Below are positions 1-8,569 of a stretch of 64,000 bases of DNA, piece after piece; position 1 is the first letter of the stretch, and every line of letters starts with the position of its first letter. A program made the position numbers and the translations under genes. Location of the stretch: contig JAJNNC010000004.1 of the NCBI GenBank assembly GCA_021730635.1, positions 186,001 through 250,000 of the forward strand, in the 5' to 3' direction. This DNA comes from Catalimonadaceae bacterium JC749. GTDB taxonomy: Bacteria; Bacteroidota; Bacteroidia; Cytophagales; Cyclobacteriaceae. The notes under the pieces are model-generated. The model was given only the letters and a program-made list of their open reading frames with translations, ran no database searches and was not told where the DNA came from.

Positions 1-1916
1 GCTCAACAGGTACTATTACCTTGAACCAAGCCCTTAATTACAATAACATCTCCAATGCTGCTTTTACTAATAATGGAAATGTGACTGTAAACAACATTGT
101 ATTCAATACCTTTTTGTTCTGGGGGCACAATAATTCTCTGGTCAACAATGGAGTACTCACCGTCACCAATGATCTTACAGTCTCAGCCAGTGGAGCTTCC
201 GGTCATGTAATGACCAACAATGCAGGCGCCACGCTAAATCTGGGAGGTGCGCTTTCTCTCACAAACGGTGACCTGACCATCAACAATAGTGGTACAATTA
301 ATCAGTCTGGTAACTTCACCGGTATTGACGGTGGCAGTAGTTTCAATAATCTGAATGGAAGTGTCTGGAACTGGAGCCATACCGGTGCTGCCTATGATAC
401 GGATGTAAATACAATTCTGAATTGTAATAATGGGACCAACACCTTTTCTTATAGTGCTAGTGGAAACCAAGCGATCATCCCTGTTACTTACAGCAACCTG
501 ACATTTTCAGGTTCAGGAGACAGAAGCACGCAGGCTAATCTGGAAGTTAATGGTAATCTGACGCTGAATGGTTCAACGAATCTGAACATGAACGGTAGTG
601 GTGATACGCTGTTTTTAGCTGGAAACTGGGTGAACAATGGTGGTACTTTTACGGAAGGATCAGCTACAGAAGCCGTTGTGCTGGATGGAAGTGGAAGCCA
701 GAGCATCAGTAATGCTTCCGGAGAAACCTTCCGTCACCTGGTTCTCAAAAAGACAACCGGTTCAGCTTCCCTTATACATTCCATCACAGTCAATGGAACC
801 TTCAGACTGACTTCAGGTCACTTGTTCTTAAATAACCGGAATCTGACGATCACCAATGCTGGTAGTATCGCAGGGGGTAGCACCACCACTTTTGTAGTAA
901 CCAATGGAAACGGACAACTGGTACAAAACGGTTTGGGCATCGGACAAAGAAACGGAAACGTAGTATTCCCGGTAGGTGTGAATACGAGTAGTTATACTCC
1001 GTTGACCATCAATAATGGAGCCGGAATCGCTGATAACTTTGGCGTTAAAATTTGTGATGGTATTTATACTAATGGAAGTTGTGGAGGAGGTACCGCTGTA
1101 ACAGAAAATGTAGTGAATCGTAGCTGGTTTATTGAAGAATCTGTCGTTGGTGGTTCTAATGCGAACCTGACATTCCAATGGAATGCGGTGAATGAAATGA
1201 CAGAATTTGACAGAACTGAACTGATGGTGGTACACCATAATGGAAGTGAATGGGAAGTGATAGAAGCAAGTGCAGCTTCCGGAAGTGGTTCTTATACGAC
1301 TACCGCTACGAATGTAAATTCTTTTTCTCCATTTGGTATTGAGGGTAGTGGCCCGTCATTACTGCCCATTGAGCTGCTGTCATTTCATGCTGAGTTGGAA
1401 ACCAATGAGGTCATCATCGACTGGAAGACTTCTACAGAGATTAACAACAACTTCTTTACGATAGAAAAAACAGTTGATTTCAAAAAATATGAAGAAGTAG
1501 CAGTCGTGTCTGGTAAAGGTACCTCTTACCAGGTGAATGCCTACCAGACCCTAGATACCCATCCGTATGCAGGTGTTTCTTACTATCGGTTGAAGCAAAC
1601 TGATTTTGACGGAAAGTTTACTTACTCTGACTTTGTACAGGTAAACAATGCGGCAAGCCTTCTGGAGGTGAGTTTGTACCCTGTTCCTAATCCGGGAGAC
1701 CAGCTTCACCTGACCGTCTCAGGCCTGACAGATAATAGTGATCTCCTGATCAAAGTACTGGATGTCACAGGCAACGTAGTGTTCGCTCATCAGGTAACTT
1801 CCCTGTACAGCGAAAGCATTCAGCTGAATTTTAGTGATAAGCTCGTGCCAGGAGTATACACCTTACAGGCAGGCTCGCAAGATGAGCTGATGATGAAAAA
1901 ATTTATGGTTCGTTGA
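1..1916 (+). CDS. T9SS-secreted surface protein, 3' part only
   Basis: The reading frame is open to the left edge (in frame from base 3), so the N-terminus and any signal peptide lie outside the window. The visible ~637 residues are mostly Asn/Gly/Ser/Thr-rich, beta-strand-like sequence of the kind found in Bacteroidota adhesins. This is followed by the common LPIELLSFHAE module (with YYRLKQTDFDG) and a type A T9SS sorting domain of about 85 residues ending KKFMVR. Family knowledge: such domains send proteins across the outer membrane, where the tail is removed and the protein is attached or released. Its function could be adhesion or a matrix role; no catalytic domain is visible. The TTG at base 21 is not a credible start because coding continues upstream of it. 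Confidence 0.85.
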   Translation, partial: STGTITLNQALNYNNISNAAFTNNGNVTVNNIVFNTFLFWGHNNSLVNNGVLTVTNDLTVSASGASGHVMTNNAGATLNLGGALSLTNGDLTINNSGTINQSGNFTGIDGGSSFNNLNGSVWNWSHTGAAYDTDVNTILNCNNGTNTFSYSASGNQAIIPVTYSNLTFSGSGDRSTQANLEVNGNLTLNGSTNLNMNGSGDTLFLAGNWVNNGGTFTEGSATEAVVLDGSGSQSISNASGETFRHLVLKKTTGSASLIHSITVNGTFRLTSGHLFLNNRNLTITNAGSIAGGSTTTFVVTNGNGQLVQNGLGIGQRNGNVVFPVGVNTSSYTPLTINNGAGIADNFGVKICDGIYTNGSCGGGTAVTENVVNRSWFIEESVVGGSNANLTFQWNAVNEMTEFDRTELMVVHHNGSEWEVIEASAASGSGSYTTTATNVNSFSPFGIEGSGPSLLPIELLSFHAELETNEVIIDWKTSTEINNNFFTIEKTVDFKKYEEVAVVSGKGTSYQVNAYQTLDTHPYAGVSYYRLKQTDFDGKFTYSDFVQVNNAASLLEVSLYPVPNPGDQLHLTVSGLTDNSDLLIKVLDVTGNVVFAHQVTSLYSESIQLNFSDKLVPGVYTLQAGSQDELMMKKFMVR

Positions 1917-1941
1917 TAGTAGTTGTAAAGAGATAAGAAAA

Positions 1942-1974
1942 GAGCTACCTCTCGCTAGGTAGCTCCTTTTTTTT
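1942..1974 (+). terminator. Intrinsic terminator, probably bidirectional
   Basis: A perfect 9-bp stem (1942-1950 with 1957-1965, 6-nt loop) is followed by C and eight T residues. It lies 26 bp after the stop of the T9SS protein and just before the stop of the convergent ThuA-like gene. On the minus strand the stem is followed by a weaker T-rich run, so it may serve both genes. Confidence 0.9.
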
Positions 1975-1979
1975 AATAC

Positions 1980-2741
1980 TTATTGATCCTGGCCTAAGGC
2001 GTACTGAATGCCTCCCCAAAGATGTTGCAGGAAAAGAGGTTCTGAAAAAGTTTCATCAGTATGCCCCATGTTGGTATAAAAAGCACGCCCTCCATCATAT
2101 TCATGGTACCAGGACATAGGATGATTATCCCCATTCTCACCTCCCTCATAGGTGCTTTCATCAATCTTAATGAGCACCTGAACGGCCGGGTTCAAGTTTT
2201 TAAAATTGTAAAACTCATCTTTTCTTTCCCACTTCTCTGGCAATCCGTCGGTGGCCGGATGGTCTTGGTCCACTACCAGGAAAGTGCCTTCCTGCACATT
2301 AGGATCGCTAGGATGGCTGGTAAAATAAGCTCCTGCCAGTTTACCATACCAGGGCCAGTCATATTCCGTATCAGTGGCCGCATGAATGCCGACATATCCA
2401 CCGCCAGCTTGTATGTATTCTTCAAAAGCCTTCTGTTGTTGCTGATTGAAGATGTCTCCGGTGGTATTGAGAAAGATGACAGCCTGATATTTTTGTAAAT
2501 TCTCTTCTGTGATCAGTTCAGCGTTTTCTGTCGTATCAACCATAAAACCTTTTTCCTTTCCCAACTTTTGCAGCGCTGCTTTGCCGGGTTCAATAGACTG
2601 ATGTCTGAATCCAGCCGTTTTGGAAAAAACCAATATCCGGGGTTGATCCTGTTTGGGAGAAAAGGACCATAAGGTAGTCCCTAAAAAGCCTATCAACAAC
2701 ATTCCTGATAAGACTTTTGATAATGTAGAATAGGTTAGCAT
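1980..2741 (-). CDS. ThuA-like domain protein, exported
   Basis: This protein of about 253 residues belongs to the ThuA (trehalose-utilisation, glutamine-amidotransferase-like) family, found in Bacteroidota and Planctomycetota near sugar-degradation genes. Biochemical role is mostly unproven; it is not established as trehalose-specific. Visible family features are ILVFSKTAGFRH near the start, the GGGYVGIHAATDTEYDWPWYGKLAGAYF block, the DHPAT segment, and HPMSWYHEYDGGRAFYTNMGHTDE near the C-terminus. The start at 2741 was chosen because MLTYSTLSKVLSG followed by a hydrophobic stretch makes a normal signal sequence; the frame is open to 2816 but that adds 25 atypical residues. It is divergent from the GH29 fucosidase, and both could act on extracellular glycans (inference). 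Confidence 0.85.
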   Translation of the reverse strand: MLTYSTLSKVLSGMLLIGFLGTTLWSFSPKQDQPRILVFSKTAGFRHQSIEPGKAALQKLGKEKGFMVDTTENAELITEENLQKYQAVIFLNTTGDIFNQQQQKAFEEYIQAGGGYVGIHAATDTEYDWPWYGKLAGAYFTSHPSDPNVQEGTFLVVDQDHPATDGLPEKWERKDEFYNFKNLNPAVQVLIKIDESTYEGGENGDNHPMSWYHEYDGGRAFYTNMGHTDETFSEPLFLQHLWGGIQYALGQDQ

Positions 2742-2862
2742 AGTGTATGGATTAAAAAGAATTAGTAAGAATCTGAATTTACAATAATAGCTAAAATATG
2801 AACGGAATAGGATCATTTTAACTTTTTGTTTAATAAAATTCTTTCTGTATTTATCTTTAGGA

Positions 2863-2880
2863 CAGCCCGATAGGGGGCTG
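2863..2880. promoter_or_regulatory. Inverted repeat in ThuA/GH29 divergent region
   Basis: CAGCCC (2863-2868) and GGGCTG (2875-2880) form a perfect 6-bp inverted repeat with a 6-nt spacer. It sits between two divergent genes and about 60 bp upstream of a promoter-like element for the fucosidase. It could be an operator or an RNA hairpin; there is no T tract, so it is not an intrinsic terminator. Confidence 0.35.
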
Positions 2881-2939
2881 ATTTCATCGTAATTCTACCA
2901 TGAAAAGTATCTGATGCTAAAAGGATAAACAGATCATCG

Positions 2940-2947
2940 TACTTTTG
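2940..2947 (+). promoter_or_regulatory. Candidate -7 element for GH29 gene
   Basis: TACTTTTG is an exact match to the Bacteroidota -7 consensus TAnnTTTG, 31 bp before the first possible start of the fucosidase gene. I see no clear -33 TTTG partner at the usual distance, so this is a candidate only. Confidence 0.45.
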
Positions 2948-2978
2948 AAGAAGATTTACTAACATTGCCTGCATCTTA

Positions 2979-5075
2979 ATGATGCATAACCTCATGACTA
3001 ACCTGAAGCTATTTTTCTGTTGTTTTTTCTGTGTTGCGCTGGTGAAAGCGCAAACGCCTGAGCCCTACGGGCCCATCCCCTCTGAACGTCAACTGGCCTG
3101 GCATGACATGGAGTTCTACGCTTTTGTCCATTTCAACATGAATACCTTCACCGACATGGAGTGGGGGTATGGGAGTGAATCACCCGAACTGTTTAACCCC
3201 ACCCAACTGGACTGCCGGCAATGGGCTCGAATTGCGAAAGAAGCTGGCATGAAAGGGATCATCATCACGGCCAAACACCACGACGGCTTCTGCTTATGGC
3301 CTTCTCAGTATACGGAACATTCCGTCAAAAATGCTCCCTGGAAAAATGGAAAAGGAGATGTCTTACAGGAACTCAGACAGGCCTGTGATGAGTATGGACT
3401 GAAAATGGGCGTTTACCTTTCTCCCTGGGACAGAAACCACAAAGATTATGGAAAGCCCGCATACATCACCTATTTCAGAAACCAACTGCGGGAGTTGCTC
3501 ACCCAATATGGCGAAATCTTTGAAGTCTGGTTTGATGGTGCCAATGGAGGAACAGGATACTACGGCGGTGCCAACGAAAACCGGGAAGTGGATCGTAAAA
3601 CTTATTACGACTGGGAAAATACCTATCAGATCGTCAGGGAGTTGCAACCCGGCGCAGTGCTGTTTAGCGATGGAGGACCCGATGTCCGATGGGTAGGCAA
3701 CGAAGAAGGTTTTGCCAATGAAACCAACTGGAGCCTGTTGCGCCGCGATGAAGTATGGCCGGGGTGGCCTCATTACCAGCAGCTCCGCTCAGGGCATGAA
3801 GATGGTACACACTGGGTTCCTGCTGAATGTGATGTGTCTATCCGACCAGGTTGGTATTACCATGCTTCGGAAGACCATAAAGTAAAAACATTGCCCCAAC
3901 TCCTGGATATCTACTATCATAGTGTAGGCCGTAATGGCTCATTCTTGCTGAATTTTCCGGTAGACCAAAGAGGGCTTATTCATGAGACAGACGCTGCGCA
4001 GTTGATGAAGCTGGCCGATCAATTGAAAATGGATTTTGCCCATAACCTGGCCCTGGGAAAGAAAGTGACGGCTTCCCACGAAAGGCAACCCCAAAATTCC
4101 TTTGCTGCCACCATGGTAAACGATGAAAATCCGGATACTTATTGGAGTACGGAAGATGCAGTAACCCAGGCTTCCCTGACCATTGATTTGGAAAAACCTA
4201 CCTTCATCAACCGTTTTCTGATACAGGAATACATATCCCTTGGACAAAGAGTGGAAGCCTTTACCCTGGAAGCGAAGGTGGATGAAAAGTGGGAAACGGT
4301 GGCCGAAGAAACGACCATAGGTTATAAGCGTATTCTTCGGTTTCCTGATGTGGAAGCCTCTCAGCTACGGTTGACCATACAGCAGGCAAAGGCCTGTCCG
4401 CTGATCACTAATATAGAGATTTATCGGGCTCCGAAAGTTCTGAGCGAGCCGCTCATTGCTCGCAATAAGGCCGGTACCGTGACCATCATGACCCCCGATG
4501 CAGACGCCAAAGTGTATTTTACCACCCAAGGGGAAACGCCGGGGCCGCAAGCCACCCTTTATGATCAACCTTTTGATTTTAAGCAGAAGGGACAAATCAA
4601 AGCTGTAGTGGTTGATCCGCAAACCAAACAGCAAAGTCCGGTAGCCACTGCTGATTTTGACGTGAGCAAGGCCGATTGGAAATTGCTGCAACCGGCTGGA
4701 AAAAAATCAGAAGTAGATGCTATCTGGGACGGGCAGGCCGCAACTGCCTGGGGTGTTGAAACAACACAGTTGCCTTCCGAATGGATCATTGATTTGGGGA
4801 AACCTTATACGCTTAAGGGATTGACGTATCTGCCGGACCAAAGCCGATTTGCCACCGGCATCGTGTCTGAATACAGGGTGTATGTCAGTCAGGATGGTCA
4901 ACACTGGGGAACTCCACTGGTGCAGGGAGAATTCGCTAATATCAGGAACAATCCCGTTGAGCAACAGATACGCTTTAAGCCTACCCAGGGCAGATATATC
5001 AAGTGGGTAGCCCTTCAAGTATTGGACGATCAGAAACAGGTCAACATCGCTGAAATAGGAGTCATCACTGAATAA
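2979..5075 (+). CDS. GH29 alpha-L-fucosidase with accessory domains
   Basis: Exported glycoside hydrolase family 29 enzyme (698 aa), expected to release alpha-L-fucose by a retaining mechanism in the periplasm or outside the cell. A signal peptide ends near VKAQ (residue 25). The catalytic domain spans about residues 27-350, with KHHDGFCLW, the VWFDGANG segment carrying the likely nucleophile Asp186, and the closing HSVGRNGSFLLN block at about 314. The acid/base residue is not safely assignable by eye. After it come an F5/8 type C-like domain (about 354-480), a chitobiase C-terminal-like segment (about 490-560), and a second F5/8-like domain to the end. Starts at 2979, 2982 or 2994 all fit; 2994 gives the most ordinary signal peptide. 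No T9SS sorting domain is present. Confidence 0.92.
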   Translation: MMHNLMTNLKLFFCCFFCVALVKAQTPEPYGPIPSERQLAWHDMEFYAFVHFNMNTFTDMEWGYGSESPELFNPTQLDCRQWARIAKEAGMKGIIITAKHHDGFCLWPSQYTEHSVKNAPWKNGKGDVLQELRQACDEYGLKMGVYLSPWDRNHKDYGKPAYITYFRNQLRELLTQYGEIFEVWFDGANGGTGYYGGANENREVDRKTYYDWENTYQIVRELQPGAVLFSDGGPDVRWVGNEEGFANETNWSLLRRDEVWPGWPHYQQLRSGHEDGTHWVPAECDVSIRPGWYYHASEDHKVKTLPQLLDIYYHSVGRNGSFLLNFPVDQRGLIHETDAAQLMKLADQLKMDFAHNLALGKKVTASHERQPQNSFAATMVNDENPDTYWSTEDAVTQASLTIDLEKPTFINRFLIQEYISLGQRVEAFTLEAKVDEKWETVAEETTIGYKRILRFPDVEASQLRLTIQQAKACPLITNIEIYRAPKVLSEPLIARNKAGTVTIMTPDADAKVYFTTQGETPGPQATLYDQPFDFKQKGQIKAVVVDPQTKQQSPVATADFDVSKADWKLLQPAGKKSEVDAIWDGQAATAWGVETTQLPSEWIIDLGKPYTLKGLTYLPDQSRFATGIVSEYRVYVSQDGQHWGTPLVQGEFANIRNNPVEQQIRFKPTQGRYIKWVALQVLDDQKQVNIAEIGVITE

Positions 5076-5091
5076 ACAGCGAGATTGGGCC

Positions 5092-5123
5092 AAAAAAATG
5101 CCACAGGAAAAATCTCCTGTGGC
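5092..5123 (-). terminator. Intrinsic terminator of DUF4168 gene
   Basis: A perfect 9-bp stem (5100-5108 with 5115-5123, 6-nt loop) is followed on the minus strand by A and seven T residues (5098-5092). It lies 28 bp beyond the stop of the minus-strand gene at 5151 and also just after the fucosidase stop. Confidence 0.85.
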
Positions 5124-5150
5124 GAGAAATTGTAATACTTTTAGGGTTTA

Positions 5151-5690
5151 TTATTCATTCTCCTTCGGACTGTCCTGTGTACTCATCAGTTCTTCCACCC
5201 GCTGCTGCACATCCGGATTGTTCTGATAAGCTAGCATCATTTGCTGATATTCTTCAATGTCAAGGCCTGCTGATTCAATGGCTTGCTGGGCTTTGGATTC
5301 CAGGTCTTTTTGTAGATCCATCACCTTTTGGGCAGCTTTGTTGAAAGCTGCTAACTCTTCTGCAGAAGCTTCCGTTTCCTGATCCGGATTTTGCCGCGAC
5401 ATCAGGATCTGATTGAACTTATCTACCTCAAGGTTTTCACTTTCAATAGCTTGCATCATCTCCTTTTCGCCTTCCATCTGTACTTTCATCACTTCTTCAT
5501 TGGCTTTCACAAAAGTTATCAGTTGTTCTTCACTGAAGTCCCCTTGTACTTCAACCGGAGGATTTTCCTGGGCAGGGTTTTGTGAAGCCGGGTCTTGATC
5601 CTGTGCCACTGCGGCTGTCAGGGTCAGCAAACATATTCCCGTAACCAGGGAAAATAAAGTCTTAACATTCAACTTCAAAAAATTTTTCAT
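5151..5690 (-). CDS. DUF4168-like exported protein
   Basis: Small protein of about 179 residues with a signal peptide (ending near VAQ), then a Gln/Pro/Asn-rich spacer and a helical, strongly charged region. The repeated pattern FSEEQLITFVKANEEVMKVQ ... LAAFNKAAQKVMDLQKDLESKAQQAIESAGLDIEEYQQMM (two halves) resembles DUF4168, a family of exported helical proteins of unknown function. Start 5690 (MKNFLKLN) was preferred over the ATG 21 bp upstream because it gives a standard signal peptide. It is a single-gene unit with its own terminator. No function can be assigned; the nearly repeated helical halves suggest a two-unit helical hairpin (inference). Confidence 0.7.
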   Translation of the reverse strand: MKNFLKLNVKTLFSLVTGICLLTLTAAVAQDQDPASQNPAQENPPVEVQGDFSEEQLITFVKANEEVMKVQMEGEKEMMQAIESENLEVDKFNQILMSRQNPDQETEASAEELAAFNKAAQKVMDLQKDLESKAQQAIESAGLDIEEYQQMMLAYQNNPDVQQRVEELMSTQDSPKENE

Positions 5691-6061
5691 AATACATCGC
5701 TTTAGATACACTTACATTTTCGTCTTCATGTCATTTACCAATCTTTTTGGATTTTGTTAGGAAAGTGACCGTTTAATTCCTGAAAAGAGATGATTTTGTT
5801 GAAATAATTCAAAGTAATGTCTGAATAATGGTAGTGCATCTCCGATGGAGTGGCAGAAAAAATGCAATGAATTTGACCTGTCAGCTAATTTTCAGAAGAT
5901 CAGTCTGTTGTGAATTACCTTCGTTTTTCTGGTCACAAACTGGAAAAATTCCAGATATTTGCAGCTTTAAAATGATAATAGAGGCAGGTTGATTGCCTGA
6001 TAACATTCTATCGAATGAGTAGGGGTTATTAGCCATAATCACATATTAATAAAACAGTTTC
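5691..6061. other. Intergenic region with two short inverted repeats
   Basis: No gene or RNA was recognised here. Two short inverted repeats lie upstream of the phosphatase gene: CTGGAA-AAA-TTCCAG at 5940-5954 and AGGCA-N7-TGCCT at 5982-5998. Either could be a regulator site for the phosphatase gene; PafA-type genes are often phosphate-regulated, but I cannot identify a Pho-type site here. Confidence 0.4.
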
Positions 6062-7708
6062 ATGGTGAGAGTTATATTTTTGAGAGGTATATTATTCTGT
6101 GGGTGCCTGGGCATATTTTCTTCCTTTCAATTGAAAAATGATCCTTCTGAGCATCCCAAACTGGTCGTAGGCATTGTGGTGGATCAGATGCGGCAGGAAT
6201 ATTTATTGCGTTTCTATAACAAGTTTGGTGAAGATGGATTCAAACGAATGATGAATCAGGGGTTTATGGTCAGGAATGGGCATTACAATTATATTCCTAC
6301 CTATACCGGGCCAGGCCATGCTTCTGTCTATACAGGAACCACGCCAGCCACTCATGGCATCATTGCCAACGACTGGTATAGCCGTGAACTCAAAAGAACG
6401 GTCTATTGTGCGGAAGATACGACCGTCGCCGCGGTGGGTGGTTCTGCTGAGGCAGGTCAAATCTCTCCTAAAAATCTATACAGTACCACCATTACGGACC
6501 AGTTAAAACTGGCAACCCAGGGAAAAGCCAAAGTGATAGGCATTTCAGTGAAAGACAGAGGGTCTGCCTTGCCGGCCGGACATATGGCAGAAGCTGCCTA
6601 CTGGTATGATGGCACCACAGGAGAATTTATGAGCTCTACTTATTATATGGACGCGCTGCCCGATTGGGTGAAAAACTTTAACAAAAAGAAATTACCGGCC
6701 CAGTATCTGAGTCAGACCTGGAACACCTTGTTACCCATTGAAACCTATACGGAAAGTGAGGCTGATGAGAACGACTACGAAAATGTTTTTACGGGAATGG
6801 AAAATTCTGTTTTTCCTTATGACCTGAAGAAACTGGCTAAATCCAACGATGGCATGGGACTGTTGAGTACTACTCCTTTTGGGAATACACTGGTAGCAGA
6901 GTTTGCCAAAGAGGCCGTCATAGCAGAAAGCATGGGTGCCGATACCATTACCGATTTTCTGGCGGTCAGTTTTTCTTCTACCGATTATATTGGTCATGCA
7001 TTTGGTCCGCAGTCTAAGGAAGTGGAGGACACCTATGTTCGACTAGACAGAGACTTGGCTTCTTTTTTTCAGTTTCTGGACCAACAAGTAGGAGAGGGGA
7101 ATTACCTGGTTTTCCTGACCGCAGACCACGCAGTGGTGGATGTACCTCAGTCGCTAATTGATAAAAAGTTGCCGGGGGGGTATCTGAACGGAAATGACAT
7201 AGAAAGCGCGCTTAAAAAAGAGATACAAGAAAAATTTGGGGAAGGTGACTGGATTGAACATGCTGGCGATCAGATCTTTCTGAATCGTGAACTGATGCAA
7301 AGCAAAAACCAGGAGCCGGAAGAACTCCAGCGTTGGGTAGCCCAACGGTTGCAGGATTTTGAAGGTATCAATGAGACCTATGCAGCCACGGATATGCAGC
7401 GCAATGAGTATACACGGGGCCAGCGAAAGCTTCTACAGATGGGGTACCATTTTCAGCGTTCCGGGGATGTACTCTACACCATGGAGCCCGGTTTTCTGAA
7501 GAGTGAGAATACCAAGGGAACTTCCCACGGGACCGGCTATACCTACGATACCCACGTGCCCATTTTATTTTATGGATGGGGTGTGAAAGCGGGAGATAGT
7601 GTAAACTATTATGACATCACGCAGATCGCGCCTACTGTGGCCATGCTCCTGAATATTGCATTGCCCAGTGGGGCAGATGGAAACCCCATTGTAGAGCTGT
7701 TTGAATGA
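6062..7708 (+). CDS. pafA: PafA-type alkaline phosphatase
   Basis: Exported phosphomonoesterase of the alkaline phosphatase superfamily (548 aa), closest in motif layout to PafA of Elizabethkingia. It would release phosphate from a broad range of monoesters in the periplasm. A signal sequence covers residues 1-22. All PafA active-site positions are visible: zinc ligand Asp41 in VVDQMR, nucleophile Thr82 in PTYTGPGHAS, Asn103 in IIANDW, Lys164 and Arg166 in SVKDRGSALPAGH, Asp/His in STDYIGHAFGP, Asp-His in TADHAVV, and His in GTSHGTGYTYDTHVP. The Thr nucleophile with the Asn/Lys/Arg set separates it from Ser-type PhoA and from phosphodiesterases. It stands alone on the plus strand. Confidence 0.88.
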   Translation: MVRVIFLRGILFCGCLGIFSSFQLKNDPSEHPKLVVGIVVDQMRQEYLLRFYNKFGEDGFKRMMNQGFMVRNGHYNYIPTYTGPGHASVYTGTTPATHGIIANDWYSRELKRTVYCAEDTTVAAVGGSAEAGQISPKNLYSTTITDQLKLATQGKAKVIGISVKDRGSALPAGHMAEAAYWYDGTTGEFMSSTYYMDALPDWVKNFNKKKLPAQYLSQTWNTLLPIETYTESEADENDYENVFTGMENSVFPYDLKKLAKSNDGMGLLSTTPFGNTLVAEFAKEAVIAESMGADTITDFLAVSFSSTDYIGHAFGPQSKEVEDTYVRLDRDLASFFQFLDQQVGEGNYLVFLTADHAVVDVPQSLIDKKLPGGYLNGNDIESALKKEIQEKFGEGDWIEHAGDQIFLNRELMQSKNQEPEELQRWVAQRLQDFEGINETYAATDMQRNEYTRGQRKLLQMGYHFQRSGDVLYTMEPGFLKSENTKGTSHGTGYTYDTHVPILFYGWGVKAGDSVNYYDITQIAPTVAMLLNIALPSGADGNPIVELFE

Positions 7709-7796
7709 TGTACCAGAGGATATTTTTTTCCGCTGTTGGTTTGGGTAAAGGTATCAGGAATAAGACCTTTCCATAATCAGACAATGCCAGTATATT

Positions 7797-8432
7797 TTAT
7801 GATTCTAGATCATCGATCTCAAGGACTTCCAAAATATCAGCCAGTTCGTCATAGGTTTTAAAGCCAGGCTTTGTTTCTTCCCCCCCTTGCAATGCGATAC
7901 CTTTTAGACTGCTGTTTTCAATCAGGGAAAGTACATTCTGAGGCGTTACGCCAAATCCCAATAGTACCGGATATTGGTCTGCCAGCTCCAGAACAACATT
8001 CAACCATTCCTCCTCCTTTTCTTCCGTCTCATTTTCTATCAAAAAATAGGCTACATCCTGCTGTGCTTCCCGCAGGATATCGCCCAGGTGGTCAAGATTC
8101 CGGTATGCCGACACATTTAGCTTCAATGCCAGCGGAATTTCTAATTTTTTTAACAGTGGCAAATGCCGGTAATCAGTAATCTGCACCAGGTCGACCGAAC
8201 CATACAGGGCTAGCTGTTCTTCAATTTGTTCTGGCGTACAGTTGTTAAATTCTGCTGCGTTTTGTACGCCTGACACCCATGCTGAGATACCCATGTATTG
8301 TTCCGGCAACACATGGTGAGCATCCGTAGGATCAAAACTATAGCCTAGTACCTCTACGCCCATACCAGCACAATAGCGGGCATCGCTTAAATTACTGATG
8401 CCACTCACTTTCACATAAGTTTGTAAAGCCAT
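7797..8432 (-). CDS. TrpF-like beta/alpha barrel without catalytic Cys
   Basis: Protein of 211 residues that aligns by pattern to phosphoribosylanthranilate isomerase: KVSGISNLSDARYCAGMGVEVLGYSF at the N-terminus (TrpF: KICGI...DA....GAD..GF), and GFGVTPQNV ... ALQGGEETKPGFK near the C-terminus (TrpF: LAGGL.P.NV ... SSGVE..PG.KD). The catalytic Cys of TrpF is Ser10 here, and the segment that carries the catalytic Asp reads YFLIENE, with Glu133 in the likely place. The phosphate-binding Gly motifs are partly degraded as well. I infer a TrpF paralogue with a different or lost activity rather than a tryptophan enzyme. No other trp gene is near. It is divergent from the thioredoxin gene. Confidence 0.75.
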   Translation of the reverse strand: MALQTYVKVSGISNLSDARYCAGMGVEVLGYSFDPTDAHHVLPEQYMGISAWVSGVQNAAEFNNCTPEQIEEQLALYGSVDLVQITDYRHLPLLKKLEIPLALKLNVSAYRNLDHLGDILREAQQDVAYFLIENETEEKEEEWLNVVLELADQYPVLLGFGVTPQNVLSLIENSSLKGIALQGGEETKPGFKTYDELADILEVLEIDDLES

Positions 8433-8481
8433 AATTCAATAAAATAATGCTTTGTTTTATAAGATGAACCTGATTTACGCC

Positions 8482-8509
8482 TATTTTTGTTAAACAAATA
8501 AACAAAAAT
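8482..8509 (+). promoter_or_regulatory. Promoter-like element inside an inverted repeat
   Basis: ATTTTTGTT (8483-8491) and AACAAAAAT (8501-8509) form a perfect 9-bp inverted repeat with a 9-nt spacer, in the divergent region between the TrpF-like gene and the thioredoxin gene. The left arm contains TATTTTTG (8482-8489), an exact TAnnTTTG match for plus-strand transcription. A regulator bound here could affect both genes (inference). Confidence 0.4.
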
Positions 8510-8569
8510 TTACGTTTTCGTTAAAAATCATTATTTACAAATAGTTGTCAGTACATTTAAATCTATTTT

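Noticed and set aside
2061-2498. 145-aa plus-strand frame
   Set aside because: Antisense to the ThuA-like gene; the protein shows no domain pattern.
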